From Bin5 sp965220715 (GTDB lineage: Bacteria > Chloroflexota > Anaerolineae > Caldilineales > Caldilineaceae): a stretch of DNA of 64,000 nucleotides. Positions within the stretch are counted from its first letter, which is position 1, and the number at the start of each line of letters is the position of its first letter. A program made the position numbers and the translations under genes. The stretch covers positions 2,418,001-2,482,000 of the forward strand of contig OZ244843.1 of the NCBI GenBank assembly GCA_965220715.1, read 5' to 3'. The notes below the pieces were generated by a model. It ran no database searches. It was not told the DNA's origin and saw only the letters and a program-made list of their open reading frames with translations. Below are positions 16,620-25,241 of this stretch, piece by piece.

Positions 16620-18512
16620 ATGCTGAAGACCCATACCTGTGGCGAACTGCGCGCCAGCGATGTCGGCAAAACAGTCACTCTATCCGGCTGGGTCAACCGC
16701 CGCCGCGATCACGGCGGACTGATTTTTCTGGACCTGCGCGACCGGTTCGGCATCACACAGGTCACTGTATCAGATGACCTGGATCTCGATCTGCCGGATG
16801 TGACTAATCCCTCCAGTAATGGGAAAGATGGTTCCGGCGCGCTTGAAGTCGCCTCCCAGGTTCGCAGCGAGTTCGTTGTCCGCGCCGAAGGCGCAGTGCA
16901 AAGACGTCCGCCGGGCTTCGAAAATCCTGAACTGGAGACCGGTGAAATTGAGGTCATCGCCGCCGATCTGGAAATCCTGAGCGAGGCCCGAACGCCCCCC
17001 TTTGTCATCAGCGGCAATCAGGGCGACGAGGTCGATGAGGCCGTGCGCCTCAAGTATCGTTACCTCGATCTGCGACGCCCCAAGCTGGCCCACAATCTGC
17101 GGCTGCGGCACGAGATCGTTCGCTTCATCCGTAACTTTTTCTACGACCGGGACTTCCTCGAAGTCGAGACGCCGATCCTGCTTAAGAGCACGCCGGAAGG
17201 CGCCCGTGATTTCGTCGTGCCCAGCCGCATGAATCCGGGCAGGTTTTACGCGTTGCCCCAGTCCCCCCAACAGATGAAACAACTGCTGATGATCGGCGGC
17301 ATCGAGCGCTACTTTCAGATCGCGCGCTGCTTCCGTGATGAGGACCTGCGCGCCGACCGCCAGCCGGAGTTCACACAGCTGGACCTGGAGATGAGCTTCG
17401 TCGAGGCCGCCGACGTGATGGCCCTCATCGAAGAGATGCTCATCAGCCTGTCGGCAACAATCAGCGATAAGCCTGTCCAGCTACTCCCGTTCCCGGTGCT
17501 GACCTACGACGACGCCATGGCCAAATACGGCATCGACCGCCCCGATCTGCGCTTTGGGCTCCAACTGTTCGATGTGACAGAACTGGTGCGCAACAGCGGC
17601 TTTGGCGTTTTCAAGAACGCGGCGGCCGCTGGCGGCATCATCAAAGGCATTCGTTACCCGCAAGGAGCGGGCCTGAGCCGAAAAGATATCGATGGGCTGA
17701 TCGAATATGTAAAGCCATATGGAGCAAAGGGTTTGGCGTGGATTGGCATTACCGGCGAAGTAGACGCCAGTGGACACTACCCGGCCGAGAGCCTGCGCAG
17801 CTCAATCATCAAGTTCCTCAGCGAGGAAGAGATCGCAGGCATCGTCGCAGCCGCCTCTGCCTCCAAAGGTGACCTGATTCTGCTCGTGGCCGACGACGCC
17901 GGTGTGACCAATCCGGCACTCGCCAACCTGCGCCTGGAGATCGGCGCACGCGCCGATCTCATCGATCCAAATCTACTTGCCTTCTGCTGGGTGGTAGACT
18001 TCCCTTTGCTCGAATACGACAGCCAGGAAGATCGTTGGTCGGCTGTTCACCATCCCTTCACCAGCGCCCGCGACGAGGACTGGAGTATCCTTGAACAACG
18101 CCCTGCGGATGTCAAGGCTAAAGCCTATGATGTCGTCCTCAACGGCTGGGAAATCGGCGGTGGCAGCATCCGCATCCACCGCAGCGATCAGCAGATGAGA
18201 ATGTTCCAGCGCATGGGAATGAGCGAGGCCGAGGTGGACGAGCAGTTCGGCCATATGCTCGAAGCCTTCCAATACGGTGCGCCTCCCCATGGCGGGCTCG
18301 CGATGGGAATCGAGCGCGTTGTCGCCCTCTTCGCCGATGCCCAGAGTATTCGTGAGGTGATGGCCTTCCCCAAGACTTCCACCGGTGCAGATCTGCTCCT
18401 GGAGGCGCCCAGCCCAGTTGAGGAGGATCAGCTGGCCGAGCTGCACATCGCCGTCAGGGAGCAGAAAACTACTACAATATTAGAGGAAGGTCGGCCTGCT
18501 GGTGCTGAATAG
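16620..18512 (+). CDS. aspS: Aspartyl-tRNA synthetase
   Basis: This 630-residue class II synthetase charges tRNA-Asp. An N-terminal OB-fold anticodon domain (about 1-110; GWVNRRRDHGGLIFLDLRDR) is followed by the catalytic core with motif 2 FRDEDLRADRQPEFTQLDLE. A bacterial GAD insertion domain lies roughly at 300-430, and motif 3 is GLAMGIERVVALFA. The C-terminal FPKTSTGADLL is typical of bacterial AspRS. ATG 16620 is preferred over an upstream in-frame start because GGAG lies just before it and the protein then begins at the family-typical MLKTHTCGELR. It is divergent from the propeller gene. Confidence 0.97.
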   Translation: MLKTHTCGELRASDVGKTVTLSGWVNRRRDHGGLIFLDLRDRFGITQVTVSDDLDLDLPDVTNPSSNGKDGSGALEVASQVRSEFVVRAEGAVQRRPPGFENPELETGEIEVIAADLEILSEARTPPFVISGNQGDEVDEAVRLKYRYLDLRRPKLAHNLRLRHEIVRFIRNFFYDRDFLEVETPILLKSTPEGARDFVVPSRMNPGRFYALPQSPQQMKQLLMIGGIERYFQIARCFRDEDLRADRQPEFTQLDLEMSFVEAADVMALIEEMLISLSATISDKPVQLLPFPVLTYDDAMAKYGIDRPDLRFGLQLFDVTELVRNSGFGVFKNAAAAGGIIKGIRYPQGAGLSRKDIDGLIEYVKPYGAKGLAWIGITGEVDASGHYPAESLRSSIIKFLSEEEIAGIVAAASASKGDLILLVADDAGVTNPALANLRLEIGARADLIDPNLLAFCWVVDFPLLEYDSQEDRWSAVHHPFTSARDEDWSILEQRPADVKAKAYDVVLNGWEIGGGSIRIHRSDQQMRMFQRMGMSEAEVDEQFGHMLEAFQYGAPPHGGLAMGIERVVALFADAQSIREVMAFPKTSTGADLLLEAPSPVEEDQLAELHIAVREQKTTTILEEGRPAGAE

Positions 18513-18642
18513 CCCTCTTGCCGAAAGCAGTTCCTGTTTCCGGATCTTCGCCTCGCAAACAGGACCGCGCCAGGAAAGTGAGAGCAAGCGACTTTTGTCA
18601 ATGTTCCCCGGCATCTGGCCCGCAGCCTGCCAAATTTCTTTT

Positions 18643-18670
18643 TTGCAGGCGTTCCCAGTTGTGCTATAGT
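18643..18670 (+). promoter_or_regulatory. Promoter of the 6S-like RNA
   Basis: TTGCAG (18643-18648) and TATAGT (18665-18670) are separated by 16 bases, giving a start near 18677, directly before the closing stem of the structured RNA. Confidence 0.65.
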
Positions 18671-18676
18671 TGCCCG

Positions 18677-18896
18677 GCAGCCCTGCAATGCCCGTGATTG
18701 ACTAGTTTGAGGGCGAACCAACACCAGAAATTAGGGAGCAAGGCGAAGGTTTGTGGATGTGATAGCCCGCCCGATCTGGGAGAGGGCAAGACGGAAACGA
18801 CCAGCCGGCGCCCACCTTCGAACCTCGGTTCGTACCCACTGGATCACACGACATTGCGGGGTTTGAAAAGCGTCCGGGGCCACCCGGACGCTTTTC
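18677..18896 (+). ncRNA. ssrS: Probable 6S RNA
   Basis: This non-coding interval is flanked by a promoter and a strong terminator. A long closing stem is visible: CCCTGCAATG (18681-18690) pairs with CATTGCGGGG (18852-18861), followed inside by GTGAT with ATCAC. Inside the 3' half, CACCTTCGAACCTCGGTTCG resembles the central-bubble segment of E. coli 6S RNA. The mature length of roughly 185 nt before the terminator also fits. 6S RNA binds the housekeeping RNA polymerase and mimics an open promoter in stationary phase. The call rests on structure and local similarity; another structured small RNA is possible. Confidence 0.65.
18866..18895 (+). terminator. Rho-independent terminator of the 6S-like RNA
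   Basis: A 13-bp perfect stem, AAAAGCGTCCGGG with CCCGGACGCTTTT, closes on a GCCA loop, with the T-run forming part of the 3' arm. It marks the end of the small RNA before the PHP gene at 18971. Confidence 0.88.
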
Positions 18897-18970
18897 GTTG
18901 TTCAATTTGGAAGCGCGCAACCAATTGGTAGATCCACTCGGACAAAAAGCAACAATCGGACAAAGATCTT

Positions 18971-19870
18971 ATGGAAGTCCAACGCTACAATTCGACCCGA
19001 ACCTATCCGGTGGACTTGCAAGCCCACAGCAACTTCTCCGACGGTACCGACACGCCGCAGGAGTTGATCGCCAAGGCCGCTGCGTTGGGCATCCGCGTCC
19101 TGGCTGTGACCGATCATGACAGCGTTCTCGGTGTAGCCGACGCCCAGGCTCACGGCGCAGTGGCAGGCGTGCACGTGCTTCCCGCCGTCGAATTCAGTAC
19201 CGCCCGCGACCGCGAAAATGACTTTCGCGATTTCGACATCTTGGGTTATGGCATAGACCCCACCAATTCCAACCTGCTCGCTACATTGGACCGGTTGAAA
19301 GACAGCCGCGTAGAACAGAAAACTCGCCAGGCAGAGCGACTACAAAGTTATGGACTACATGTGCCGGTCGATGAAGTGCTGGCGTTGGCAGGTGGCGTGC
19401 CGGGGCGGCCTCACATCGCCCAGATCGCTCTCAAATACAACCCGCACAAGTTCTCTTCCCTTAGCGACGTCTTCCAACAATACCTCGCCTCCGACGCCGA
19501 ACACTCTACCAACGTGCCCCGTTCCTTCATCCTCGGTGTTACCGGCGCTATCGAACTGACGCATGGCGCCGGCGGTAAGGCCGTTCTTGCCCATCCCGGC
19601 ATCTACCGGCGGATTCGCAGCCTCGAAGAATCGCTTTCACGTCTGGCCGGCATCGGCCTCGACGGTCTCGAAATTCAGTATCCCTATGCTGACGAAGGAA
19701 GAGACGCGACAGACAGGCCGATTGCCTGCTTTGCCGGCCTGGCCGACCGCTTCGGCCTGTTCGCTACCGGCGGCAGCGACTACCACGGCGAACGCAAACC
19801 AAATCGCCTCGGCGAGGCCGGTCTCGAATGGGAAGAATGGGAACGGCTGCGGGACGAAAACGGATGGTAG
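18971..19870 (+). CDS. PHP-domain phosphoesterase (TrpH/RNase AM-like)
   Basis: This 299-residue protein has the complete PHP metal-site series in order: LQAHSNFSDG, VTDHDSV, PAVEFS, GRPHIA, VLAHPG and GSDYHG. Single-domain PHP proteins of this size (TrpH/YciV type) hydrolyse nucleoside 3',5'-bisphosphates or trim the 5' ends of rRNA and small RNAs using a trinuclear metal centre. Its location just after a small-RNA gene may be coincidence. The stop overlaps the likely alr start (ATGGTAG), so the two are probably co-translated. Confidence 0.9.
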   Translation: MEVQRYNSTRTYPVDLQAHSNFSDGTDTPQELIAKAAALGIRVLAVTDHDSVLGVADAQAHGAVAGVHVLPAVEFSTARDRENDFRDFDILGYGIDPTNSNLLATLDRLKDSRVEQKTRQAERLQSYGLHVPVDEVLALAGGVPGRPHIAQIALKYNPHKFSSLSDVFQQYLASDAEHSTNVPRSFILGVTGAIELTHGAGGKAVLAHPGIYRRIRSLEESLSRLAGIGLDGLEIQYPYADEGRDATDRPIACFAGLADRFGLFATGGSDYHGERKPNRLGEAGLEWEEWERLRDENGW

Positions 19871-21039
19871 TCCACCGCTCCTCTTTCGGCCAAAGACACC
19901 CGCAACCCTGTCCCCGCCCAACCTGGCTGGAGATCGATCTGTCCGCCCTGGCAGAAAACATTCGCAATCTTCGCCTGCGGATTGGGCCCAGCCGGCTTCT
20001 GTATGCCGTCGTTAAGGCGAATGCCTATGGCCACGGCGCTGACCTGATCGCGCCGGCCGCGTTGGAGGCCGGGGCCGACCGGCTCGCCGTCGCCGCCGTC
20101 AACGAAGCCATATCCCTTCGCCGGGCCGGCGTGCGCGCCCCGATTCTCCTGCTCGGCTACACGCCTCCGGAACTGGCGGAGACGCTGCTGGAGCACGATC
20201 TCACCGCAACCGTCTACGAAGCACCCGCTGCCCTCGCATTCGCCGAGGCCGCCGCCCACTTTGGTCATCCGCTGGCAGTACATCTCAAAGTGGACACGGG
20301 GATGCACCGTCTGGGGATCGATCCCGCCGAGGCGCCCGAACTCTGCGCACTGCTCTCCGCCAACCCCCATCTTCACCTGGAGGGCATCTACACGCACTTC
20401 AGCACTGCCGATGAAGCGGACAAACAGTACAGCCTTGAGCAGCTTCAACGTTTTACCACACTACTGGGTCGGCTAGCGCGCGCAGGCTGCCGTCCGCCCA
20501 TCGCCCACGCCGCCAACTCCGCCGCCACCGTAGATCTGCCCCTGGCCCATCTGGACGCTGTCCGCTGCGGCATCCTTCTATACGGCCTCTCACCCAGCGC
20601 CGAGGTGCCTGCTCCGACCGGAATGCGACCAGTGTTAAGTTGGAAGGCGCGCATCGCTCAGGTGCGCAGCCTCAATGCCGGTGAACCGGTTTCCTATGGC
20701 AACACCTGGCGGGCCCCCGGTCCGCGCACAGTTGCTGTTGTGCCGGTGGGCTACGCCGACGGCTTTCCCCGCAGTCCCAAGACCTGGCAAAATGTTCTCA
20801 TCGGCGGCCGCGAAGCGCCGGTTGTGGGCCGCATCTGTATGGATCATCTGTTCGTTGACGTGACTGAGCTTTTGGCGTCCGGATTCCCTGTCACCCGGGA
20901 CTCCGAGGTCGTTCTGATCGGCAACCAGCAGAATGCGAGCATTTCAGCGGAGGATGCCGCCGCACGGCTGGGGACGAACAACTACGAAGTGACCAGCCGG
21001 CTTATGGCGCGTCTGCCCCGCATTGCAACTGAAACCTAG
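19864..21039 (+). CDS. alr: Alanine racemase
   Basis: This 391-residue PLP enzyme interconverts L- and D-alanine for peptidoglycan. The PLP lysine is K51 in YAVVKANAYGHG. The N-terminal TIM barrel runs to about residue 250 (VDTGMHRLG, AHAANSAA), and the C-terminal beta domain carries the second catalytic tyrosine in VSYGNTW and the RICMDHLFVDV segment. ATG 19864 overlaps the PHP stop; an ATG at 19828 in the same frame lies wholly inside the PHP gene and is less likely. nth follows within 30 bases, probably in one operon. Confidence 0.96.
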   Translation: MVVHRSSFGQRHPQPCPRPTWLEIDLSALAENIRNLRLRIGPSRLLYAVVKANAYGHGADLIAPAALEAGADRLAVAAVNEAISLRRAGVRAPILLLGYTPPELAETLLEHDLTATVYEAPAALAFAEAAAHFGHPLAVHLKVDTGMHRLGIDPAEAPELCALLSANPHLHLEGIYTHFSTADEADKQYSLEQLQRFTTLLGRLARAGCRPPIAHAANSAATVDLPLAHLDAVRCGILLYGLSPSAEVPAPTGMRPVLSWKARIAQVRSLNAGEPVSYGNTWRAPGPRTVAVVPVGYADGFPRSPKTWQNVLIGGREAPVVGRICMDHLFVDVTELLASGFPVTRDSEVVLIGNQQNASISAEDAAARLGTNNYEVTSRLMARLPRIATET

Positions 21040-21066
21040 GCTTCGTCAGCGCGAAGGGAAGAGGCA

Positions 21067-21768
21067 ATGGCTGAAGCGGATCGTAAACTGCAGGCCAGGG
21101 CCAGGAAGATCTACGACTTGCTCTTGGCAGAATATGGTGTGCCGGAATGGAAGCCCACCCGCTCCGGCTTCGAGCAACTCATCCACACCATCCTCAGCGC
21201 CAACACCAACGATAACAACTCGGACAGGGCGTTCGAAACGCTCAAACAGCGCTTCGCCGGCGACTGGGACGCAGTACGCACCGCGCCGCTGGACGAGATC
21301 AAGAACGCCATTCGCGTCGCCGGAATGTACAACCAGAAAGCGCCCCACATTGTCGAGACACTGGAGATCTTACACCGGGAGCAGGGTCACTACAGTCTGG
21401 AACACATACCGGAGATGGCGCCCGCGGCTGCGCAGTCCTACTTGCTGCGCTTCCCCGGCGTAGGCCACAAGACGGCAAGCATCGTGATGCTGTTCAGCTA
21501 CGGAATGGCGGCCTTCCCCGTCGATACGCACGTTCAACGCCAGACGCAGCGCCTGGGCATGAGTGGCCGACGGGCGTCGGCGCAAAAGATCAAAGCTGTT
21601 TGGGAGGAGACCCTGCCAGCAGAAACCTACTTTGCCCTGCATGTCAATATGATCCGGCATGGACGCACAGTGTGCAGAGCGCGCACGCCGCACTGCGCCC
21701 ATTGCGTTTTGCAGAAAGAGTGTGACTATGTGGCGCGCCTTGGCGCCTGGGCAGACAGTAACCCCTGA
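21067..21768 (+). CDS. nth: Endonuclease III (HhH-GPD DNA glycosylase)
   Basis: This 233-residue DNA glycosylase/AP lyase removes oxidised pyrimidines. The helix-hairpin-helix reads RFPGVGHKTAS with catalytic Lys135; the catalytic Asp is D153 in PVDTHVQR. The C-terminal [4Fe-4S] loop has C203-x6-C210-x2-C213-x5-C219, exactly the family spacing. The usual LSAQTTD segment near residue 45 reads LSANTNDN, a mild deviation in the base-recognition loop. A GGGAAGAGG site precedes ATG 21067. Confidence 0.95.
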   Translation: MAEADRKLQARARKIYDLLLAEYGVPEWKPTRSGFEQLIHTILSANTNDNNSDRAFETLKQRFAGDWDAVRTAPLDEIKNAIRVAGMYNQKAPHIVETLEILHREQGHYSLEHIPEMAPAAAQSYLLRFPGVGHKTASIVMLFSYGMAAFPVDTHVQRQTQRLGMSGRRASAQKIKAVWEETLPAETYFALHVNMIRHGRTVCRARTPHCAHCVLQKECDYVARLGAWADSNP

Positions 21769-21869
21769 CTACTTACGGAGAACGCGAAAAAGCCGCCGGC
21801 GGCAAACGCAGGCGACTTATCGTCGAGATACTATCGTACGCGGCCCCGAAGGCTGCCCGGATGATCTCC

Positions 21870-21893
21870 CGGCTGGAATTGCCAGCCGTTTAT
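21870..21893 (+). terminator. Probable terminator after nth
   Basis: A 7-bp stem CGGCTGG/CCAGCCG with an AATTG loop is followed by TTTAT. It partly overlaps the end of the convergent rpsT gene. The T-run is short, so the call is tentative. Confidence 0.5.
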
Positions 21894-22156
21894 GACGCGA
21901 CAGCTTTGGAGTGCTGGAGCATCAATCTTTTCTTGCGCCGCGCGGCGTTGTTGGCATGGATCGCACCGCGCTGGGCAGCCTTGTCCAGCGCCACGGCTGC
22001 ACTTCGTACCGCCTCGTGCGCTCCAGGATCCCCATCCACAACAAGCTCTCGGGCCCTCTTTACAGCAGTGCGGGCAGCACTGCGATATCCTCGATTGCGA
22101 TCGCGGCGCCGCTCGTCCTGGCCCACACGTTTGGCAGCTGATTTGATATTTGGCAT
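21890..22156 (-). CDS. rpsT: 30S ribosomal protein S20
   Basis: This small 88-residue basic protein begins MPNIKSAAKR and carries the S20 patterns NRGYRSAARTAVKRA and KGAIHANNAARRKKRL-like RGAIHANNAARRKKRL. It binds 16S rRNA helices early in 30S assembly. The frame extends four codons upstream, but ATG 22156 gives the family N-terminus. It is expressed alone from a strong promoter at 22224-22253. Confidence 0.96.
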   Translation of the reverse strand: MPNIKSAAKRVGQDERRRDRNRGYRSAARTAVKRARELVVDGDPGAHEAVRSAAVALDKAAQRGAIHANNAARRKKRLMLQHSKAVAS

Positions 22157-22223
22157 TTCATTCTCCACTGCGGCTCCACTTGCCGCGCCGATTGAAGTCT
22201 CCGCAAAAAGGTCTAATAGCTCA

Positions 22224-22253
22224 ATTATAGCAAGGAAGAGTGGGCGAAGTCAA
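22224..22253 (-). promoter_or_regulatory. Promoter of rpsT
   Basis: On the reverse strand TTGACT (22253-22248) and a consensus TATAAT (22229-22224) are separated by 18 bases, about 60 bases upstream of the rpsT start. Confidence 0.8.
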
Positions 22254-22271
22254 TTTTGACTGGTGCAGGGG

Positions 22272-22392
22272 CAGGGCAATCGCATCTGATTGGGACAAAA
22301 CCTCGTAAGGCTGCCTGAATCGGGTAAGGGCGCCCCTTGTGGGGGCCCTTCGTGGACAAGTATGACGTCAGAATTTAGATGCGATTGCCCTG
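22272..22392. mobile_element. Miniature inverted-repeat element, short form (121 bp)
   Basis: It is bounded by perfect 16-bp terminal inverted repeats, CAGGGCAATCGCATCT at 22272 and its complement ending at 22392. It contains no gene. Inside lies CCTCGTAAGGCTGCCTGAATCG, shared almost unchanged with the element at 39141-39454, and one hairpin-forming GGGCGCCCCTTGTGGGGGCCC unit. Flanking tenmers GGTGCAGGGG and GGTGCCAAGG agree at 7 of 10 positions, an eroded target-site duplication. Confidence 0.8.
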
Positions 22393-22716
22393 GGTGCCAA
22401 GGTGCATCCCAAATTTTTGGGGCCTCTGCAATCTGCCCTTTCACTCCACGCAAAAAGGATCCGCTGAATGGGCCTCAGCCGATTGCCTGCAATCCTGAAA
22501 ATCCCCAAGAAATCCCGAAAATCCTGATTCAGACAACGTCCACTGGAAATTCTGGGACGGACCCTCGTGCCGGCGCACCTTTTCGCCCTGGCTGTGGACC
22601 ACAATACAGCGGCAGTCGACCCTCTAGCCGTCCCCAGAATGTGGCGCGTTTCCCGAACTTGCGCTACAGTAGGCGCGAAACAATTTTGCATCTTATACCC
22701 AATTAAGAGGTTCCCA
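22393..22716. other. Intergenic leader without recognised gene
   Basis: No coding sequence or RNA is recognised between the miniature element and the dehydratase gene at 22717. An open frame extends upstream of that gene here but lacks family features. A TAAGAGG ribosome site ends the interval. Confidence 0.4.
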
Positions 22717-23880
22717 ATGAAGATTTCCAAAGTAACGCCGATGGTGCTCGGCACCGAATGGCGTAACCTGACCATAGTCAAAGTCGAGACCGATGACGGA
22801 CTGGTCGGTGTTGGCGAATGCCGCGCTCTCAACCGGACTGACGGCGTCCTCGGCTACCTCAGTGAAGCCGCGCCCCGCTACATTCTCGGCGAAGATCCAT
22901 TCAACATCGAGTCCCTCGTCGCCCGCATGTTCCGCGAGGACTTCGGACGCGCCGGCGAGATTACCCAGACCGTTACCGCGCTCCTCGAAGTCGCCTGCTG
23001 GGACATTGTCGGCAAAGCTCTCAACCAGCCTGTTTACAAATTGCTGGGCGGCGCCGTCCGGAACCGGATTAAGGGGTACGCCAACGGCTGGTATACAGGG
23101 GAACGCACGCCCGATGAGTTCCACGCCGCCGCCAAAAGGGTATTGGCCAAGGGCTATAAGGCGCTCAAGTTTGATCCCTTCGGCGCCGGTTTCTATGAGA
23201 TGGAGCAGGCTGAAAAGACCTTTGTCATCGGCTTGGTTGAAGCTGTGCGCGACGCGGTCGGCCCCGATGTGGAAATTTTTATCGAGATGCACGGCCGCTT
23301 CAACCCAGCCACCGCCGTCGAATTCGCCCGCGAGTTGGCGCCCTTCAAACCCTCCTGGCTGGAGGAGCCGGTTCCGCCTGAAAACCTGGCCGCGCAAAAA
23401 AAGGCCGCCGACGCAATCGCGCCCTTGGGCATCCCCGTCGCAACCGGCGAGCGGCTGCACACCATGTACGAGTATCGCGAACTGTTCGAACTCCAAGCCT
23501 GCGATATCATCCAGCCCGATATCACCCACTTTGGCGGCATTCTCAATACCAAGAAGCTGGCCGCCTGGGCGGAAGCCTACTACATGCTCATCGCGCCCCA
23601 CAATGTGGGTGGCCCCATTTCGACCGCGGCCGCGCTGCATTTGGCAGCCTGCACGCCCAACTTCAAGATCCAGGAGCACTTCAACGACTTCTCCGAAGCC
23701 TACGTCAAGAAGGCTGCGCCAGGAAATCCCGAAATCGACGACGGCTACTTCGCTCTCCCTTCCGGTCCCGGTCTGGGCGTCACGCTCGACGAGGAGGTTG
23801 TCGCCGCCAACCCCCGCCGCAGAGTTCATTTCAATCTCTTTGCCGAAGACTGGCATCGACGCTCGGCCGAAGTGGACTGA
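22717..23880 (+). CDS. Enolase-superfamily dehydratase, D-galactonate dehydratase-like
   Basis: This 387-residue mandelate-racemase-group enzyme shows the order expected for sugar-acid dehydratases: KALKFDPFG (lysine strand), EIFIEMHGRFN (metal ligand plus His-Gly-Arg), WLEEPVPPEN (second ligand), ATGERLH (third), QPDITHFGG and IAPHNVGGP (His base). The combination EMHGRFN and PHNVGGP resembles galactonate/arabinonate-type dehydratases. It would remove water from an aldonate to give a 2-keto-3-deoxy acid. ATG 22717 is chosen over an upstream in-frame start for its TAAGAGG site and family N-terminus. Exact substrate not determinable. Confidence 0.88.
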   Translation: MKISKVTPMVLGTEWRNLTIVKVETDDGLVGVGECRALNRTDGVLGYLSEAAPRYILGEDPFNIESLVARMFREDFGRAGEITQTVTALLEVACWDIVGKALNQPVYKLLGGAVRNRIKGYANGWYTGERTPDEFHAAAKRVLAKGYKALKFDPFGAGFYEMEQAEKTFVIGLVEAVRDAVGPDVEIFIEMHGRFNPATAVEFARELAPFKPSWLEEPVPPENLAAQKKAADAIAPLGIPVATGERLHTMYEYRELFELQACDIIQPDITHFGGILNTKKLAAWAEAYYMLIAPHNVGGPISTAAALHLAACTPNFKIQEHFNDFSEAYVKKAAPGNPEIDDGYFALPSGPGLGVTLDEEVVAANPRRRVHFNLFAEDWHRRSAEVD

Positions 23881-24012
23881 AATCGCGTAACGCACCGAAG
23901 TGATCTTTGATACCCATTACGCAATTCGAATAGGCGGTAATGGTTTTCTTATCAGGCCGCAGTCCTTTCTTCACTCGGCTTTCAACCGTTACCGGAAAGG
24001 GATACAGGGACC

Positions 24013-25119
24013 ATGAATTCATTGACGATTCTCGGCGGGGGCAACACGGCATTTGCCGTCGCCGCCAACCTGGCGTTGCGCGGCGTTGCCGTTACCCTGT
24101 GCGAACATCCAGACTATGCCTGGACGTTGGAATCGATCCAGCCGGATGGAGAGATTCAGTTGGCGGGCGTAGCCGAGACCGGAACAGCGCAGATTCACCA
24201 TCTTACGAGCAGCGCCGCAGAGGCGCTGCAGAACGACCTCCTGCTCCTGATCGTCCCTGCTTATGCCCACCGGCCATTCGCCGAGTTCTGCGCGCCCCAT
24301 CTACGGGACGGGCACATCGTGGTCATCACGCCCGGGACGCTCGGGTCGTTGGAATTTGCCCATGTTGTGCGCAGCACGGGCAATGACAGCGAGATTCTCT
24401 TTGCTGAGACAGATACGGCGCCGTATGTCTGTCGCAAAACGTCGCTGCGCTCGGCTCACATTTGGGGCGTCGTCACAGGCTTGGGGCTGGGTGTTTTTCC
24501 GGCAGCGAGGACAGAGACTGTTGCCGACGCTCTGCGGGAGCTTTTTACCCGCGATGGTCGCAACGGTCAGCCCACCGCCATTTCCCCTTACCCAAATATA
24601 CTCGCCTGCGGGCTGTCGGCCATGAACCCGGTTGTTCACCCGCCTGGCGTTCTGATGAATGCCGGACGGGTTGAATACGCACGCGGAGATTTTTACTTTT
24701 ACGAAGAGGGCGTCACACCGACTGTGGCCGATGTGATCTACGCTATCGACACCGAACGACGAGGGATTGGCAGGGCGTTGGGTCTCGATTTGACGCCGGT
24801 CGACGCTGCCTTCCACGCGGCCGGATTTGGGCCAAAGGGGGATCTGTGGGCCACTATCAATGGCAGCCGTATGCTCACCCAATTGCGGGCGCCCGGCGCG
24901 GTCGACACCCGCTGGCTCACGGAGGATATTCCCTACGGCCTGGGGGCATGGAGTCTTTTGGGAGCGCAGGTGGGCGTAGAGACACCACTGATGCGCTCCC
25001 TGGTCACGCTCGCCGGCGCAGCCCTCCAGCGAGATTTCTGGCAGGAGGCGCGCACCCCGGCCAGGTTAGGTGTGGCGGGGATGAACAGTCAGGCTTTGAC
25101 AGGGTATGTCGCTCAATAG
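24013..25119 (+). CDS. NAD/NADP octopine/nopaline dehydrogenase family protein
   Basis: This 368-residue protein opens with the Rossmann fingerprint LTILGGGNTAFAVAANLALRG and carries an all-helical C-terminal domain with the conserved histidine context MNPVVHPPGVLMNAG. Family members join an amino acid and a keto acid reductively (opine formation) or act on related 2-hydroxyacid-type substrates. Next to sugar-acid genes a keto/hydroxy-acid role is plausible, but this is inference. CAGGGA precedes ATG 24013, about 130 bases after the dehydratase stop, so co-transcription is likely. Confidence 0.85.
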   Translation: MNSLTILGGGNTAFAVAANLALRGVAVTLCEHPDYAWTLESIQPDGEIQLAGVAETGTAQIHHLTSSAAEALQNDLLLLIVPAYAHRPFAEFCAPHLRDGHIVVITPGTLGSLEFAHVVRSTGNDSEILFAETDTAPYVCRKTSLRSAHIWGVVTGLGLGVFPAARTETVADALRELFTRDGRNGQPTAISPYPNILACGLSAMNPVVHPPGVLMNAGRVEYARGDFYFYEEGVTPTVADVIYAIDTERRGIGRALGLDLTPVDAAFHAAGFGPKGDLWATINGSRMLTQLRAPGAVDTRWLTEDIPYGLGAWSLLGAQVGVETPLMRSLVTLAGAALQRDFWQEARTPARLGVAGMNSQALTGYVAQ

Positions 25120-25241
25120 AATCCGCGGAAGAGATACCCGCCAGTCACCAGACTGCGCAGTTTGTCGTCGGCTGCGGAGCGCGGCGGGGCGCGCAAGGCG
25201 CAGCGCCGGATTGACACAGAGGCTCCGCTCCTGACCAACCG

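Noticed and set aside
22693..23895. Long reverse open frame (400 codons) opposite the dehydratase gene
   Set aside because: It is antisense to a gene with complete enolase-superfamily motifs and has no recognisable domain; typical shadow frame in GC-rich DNA.
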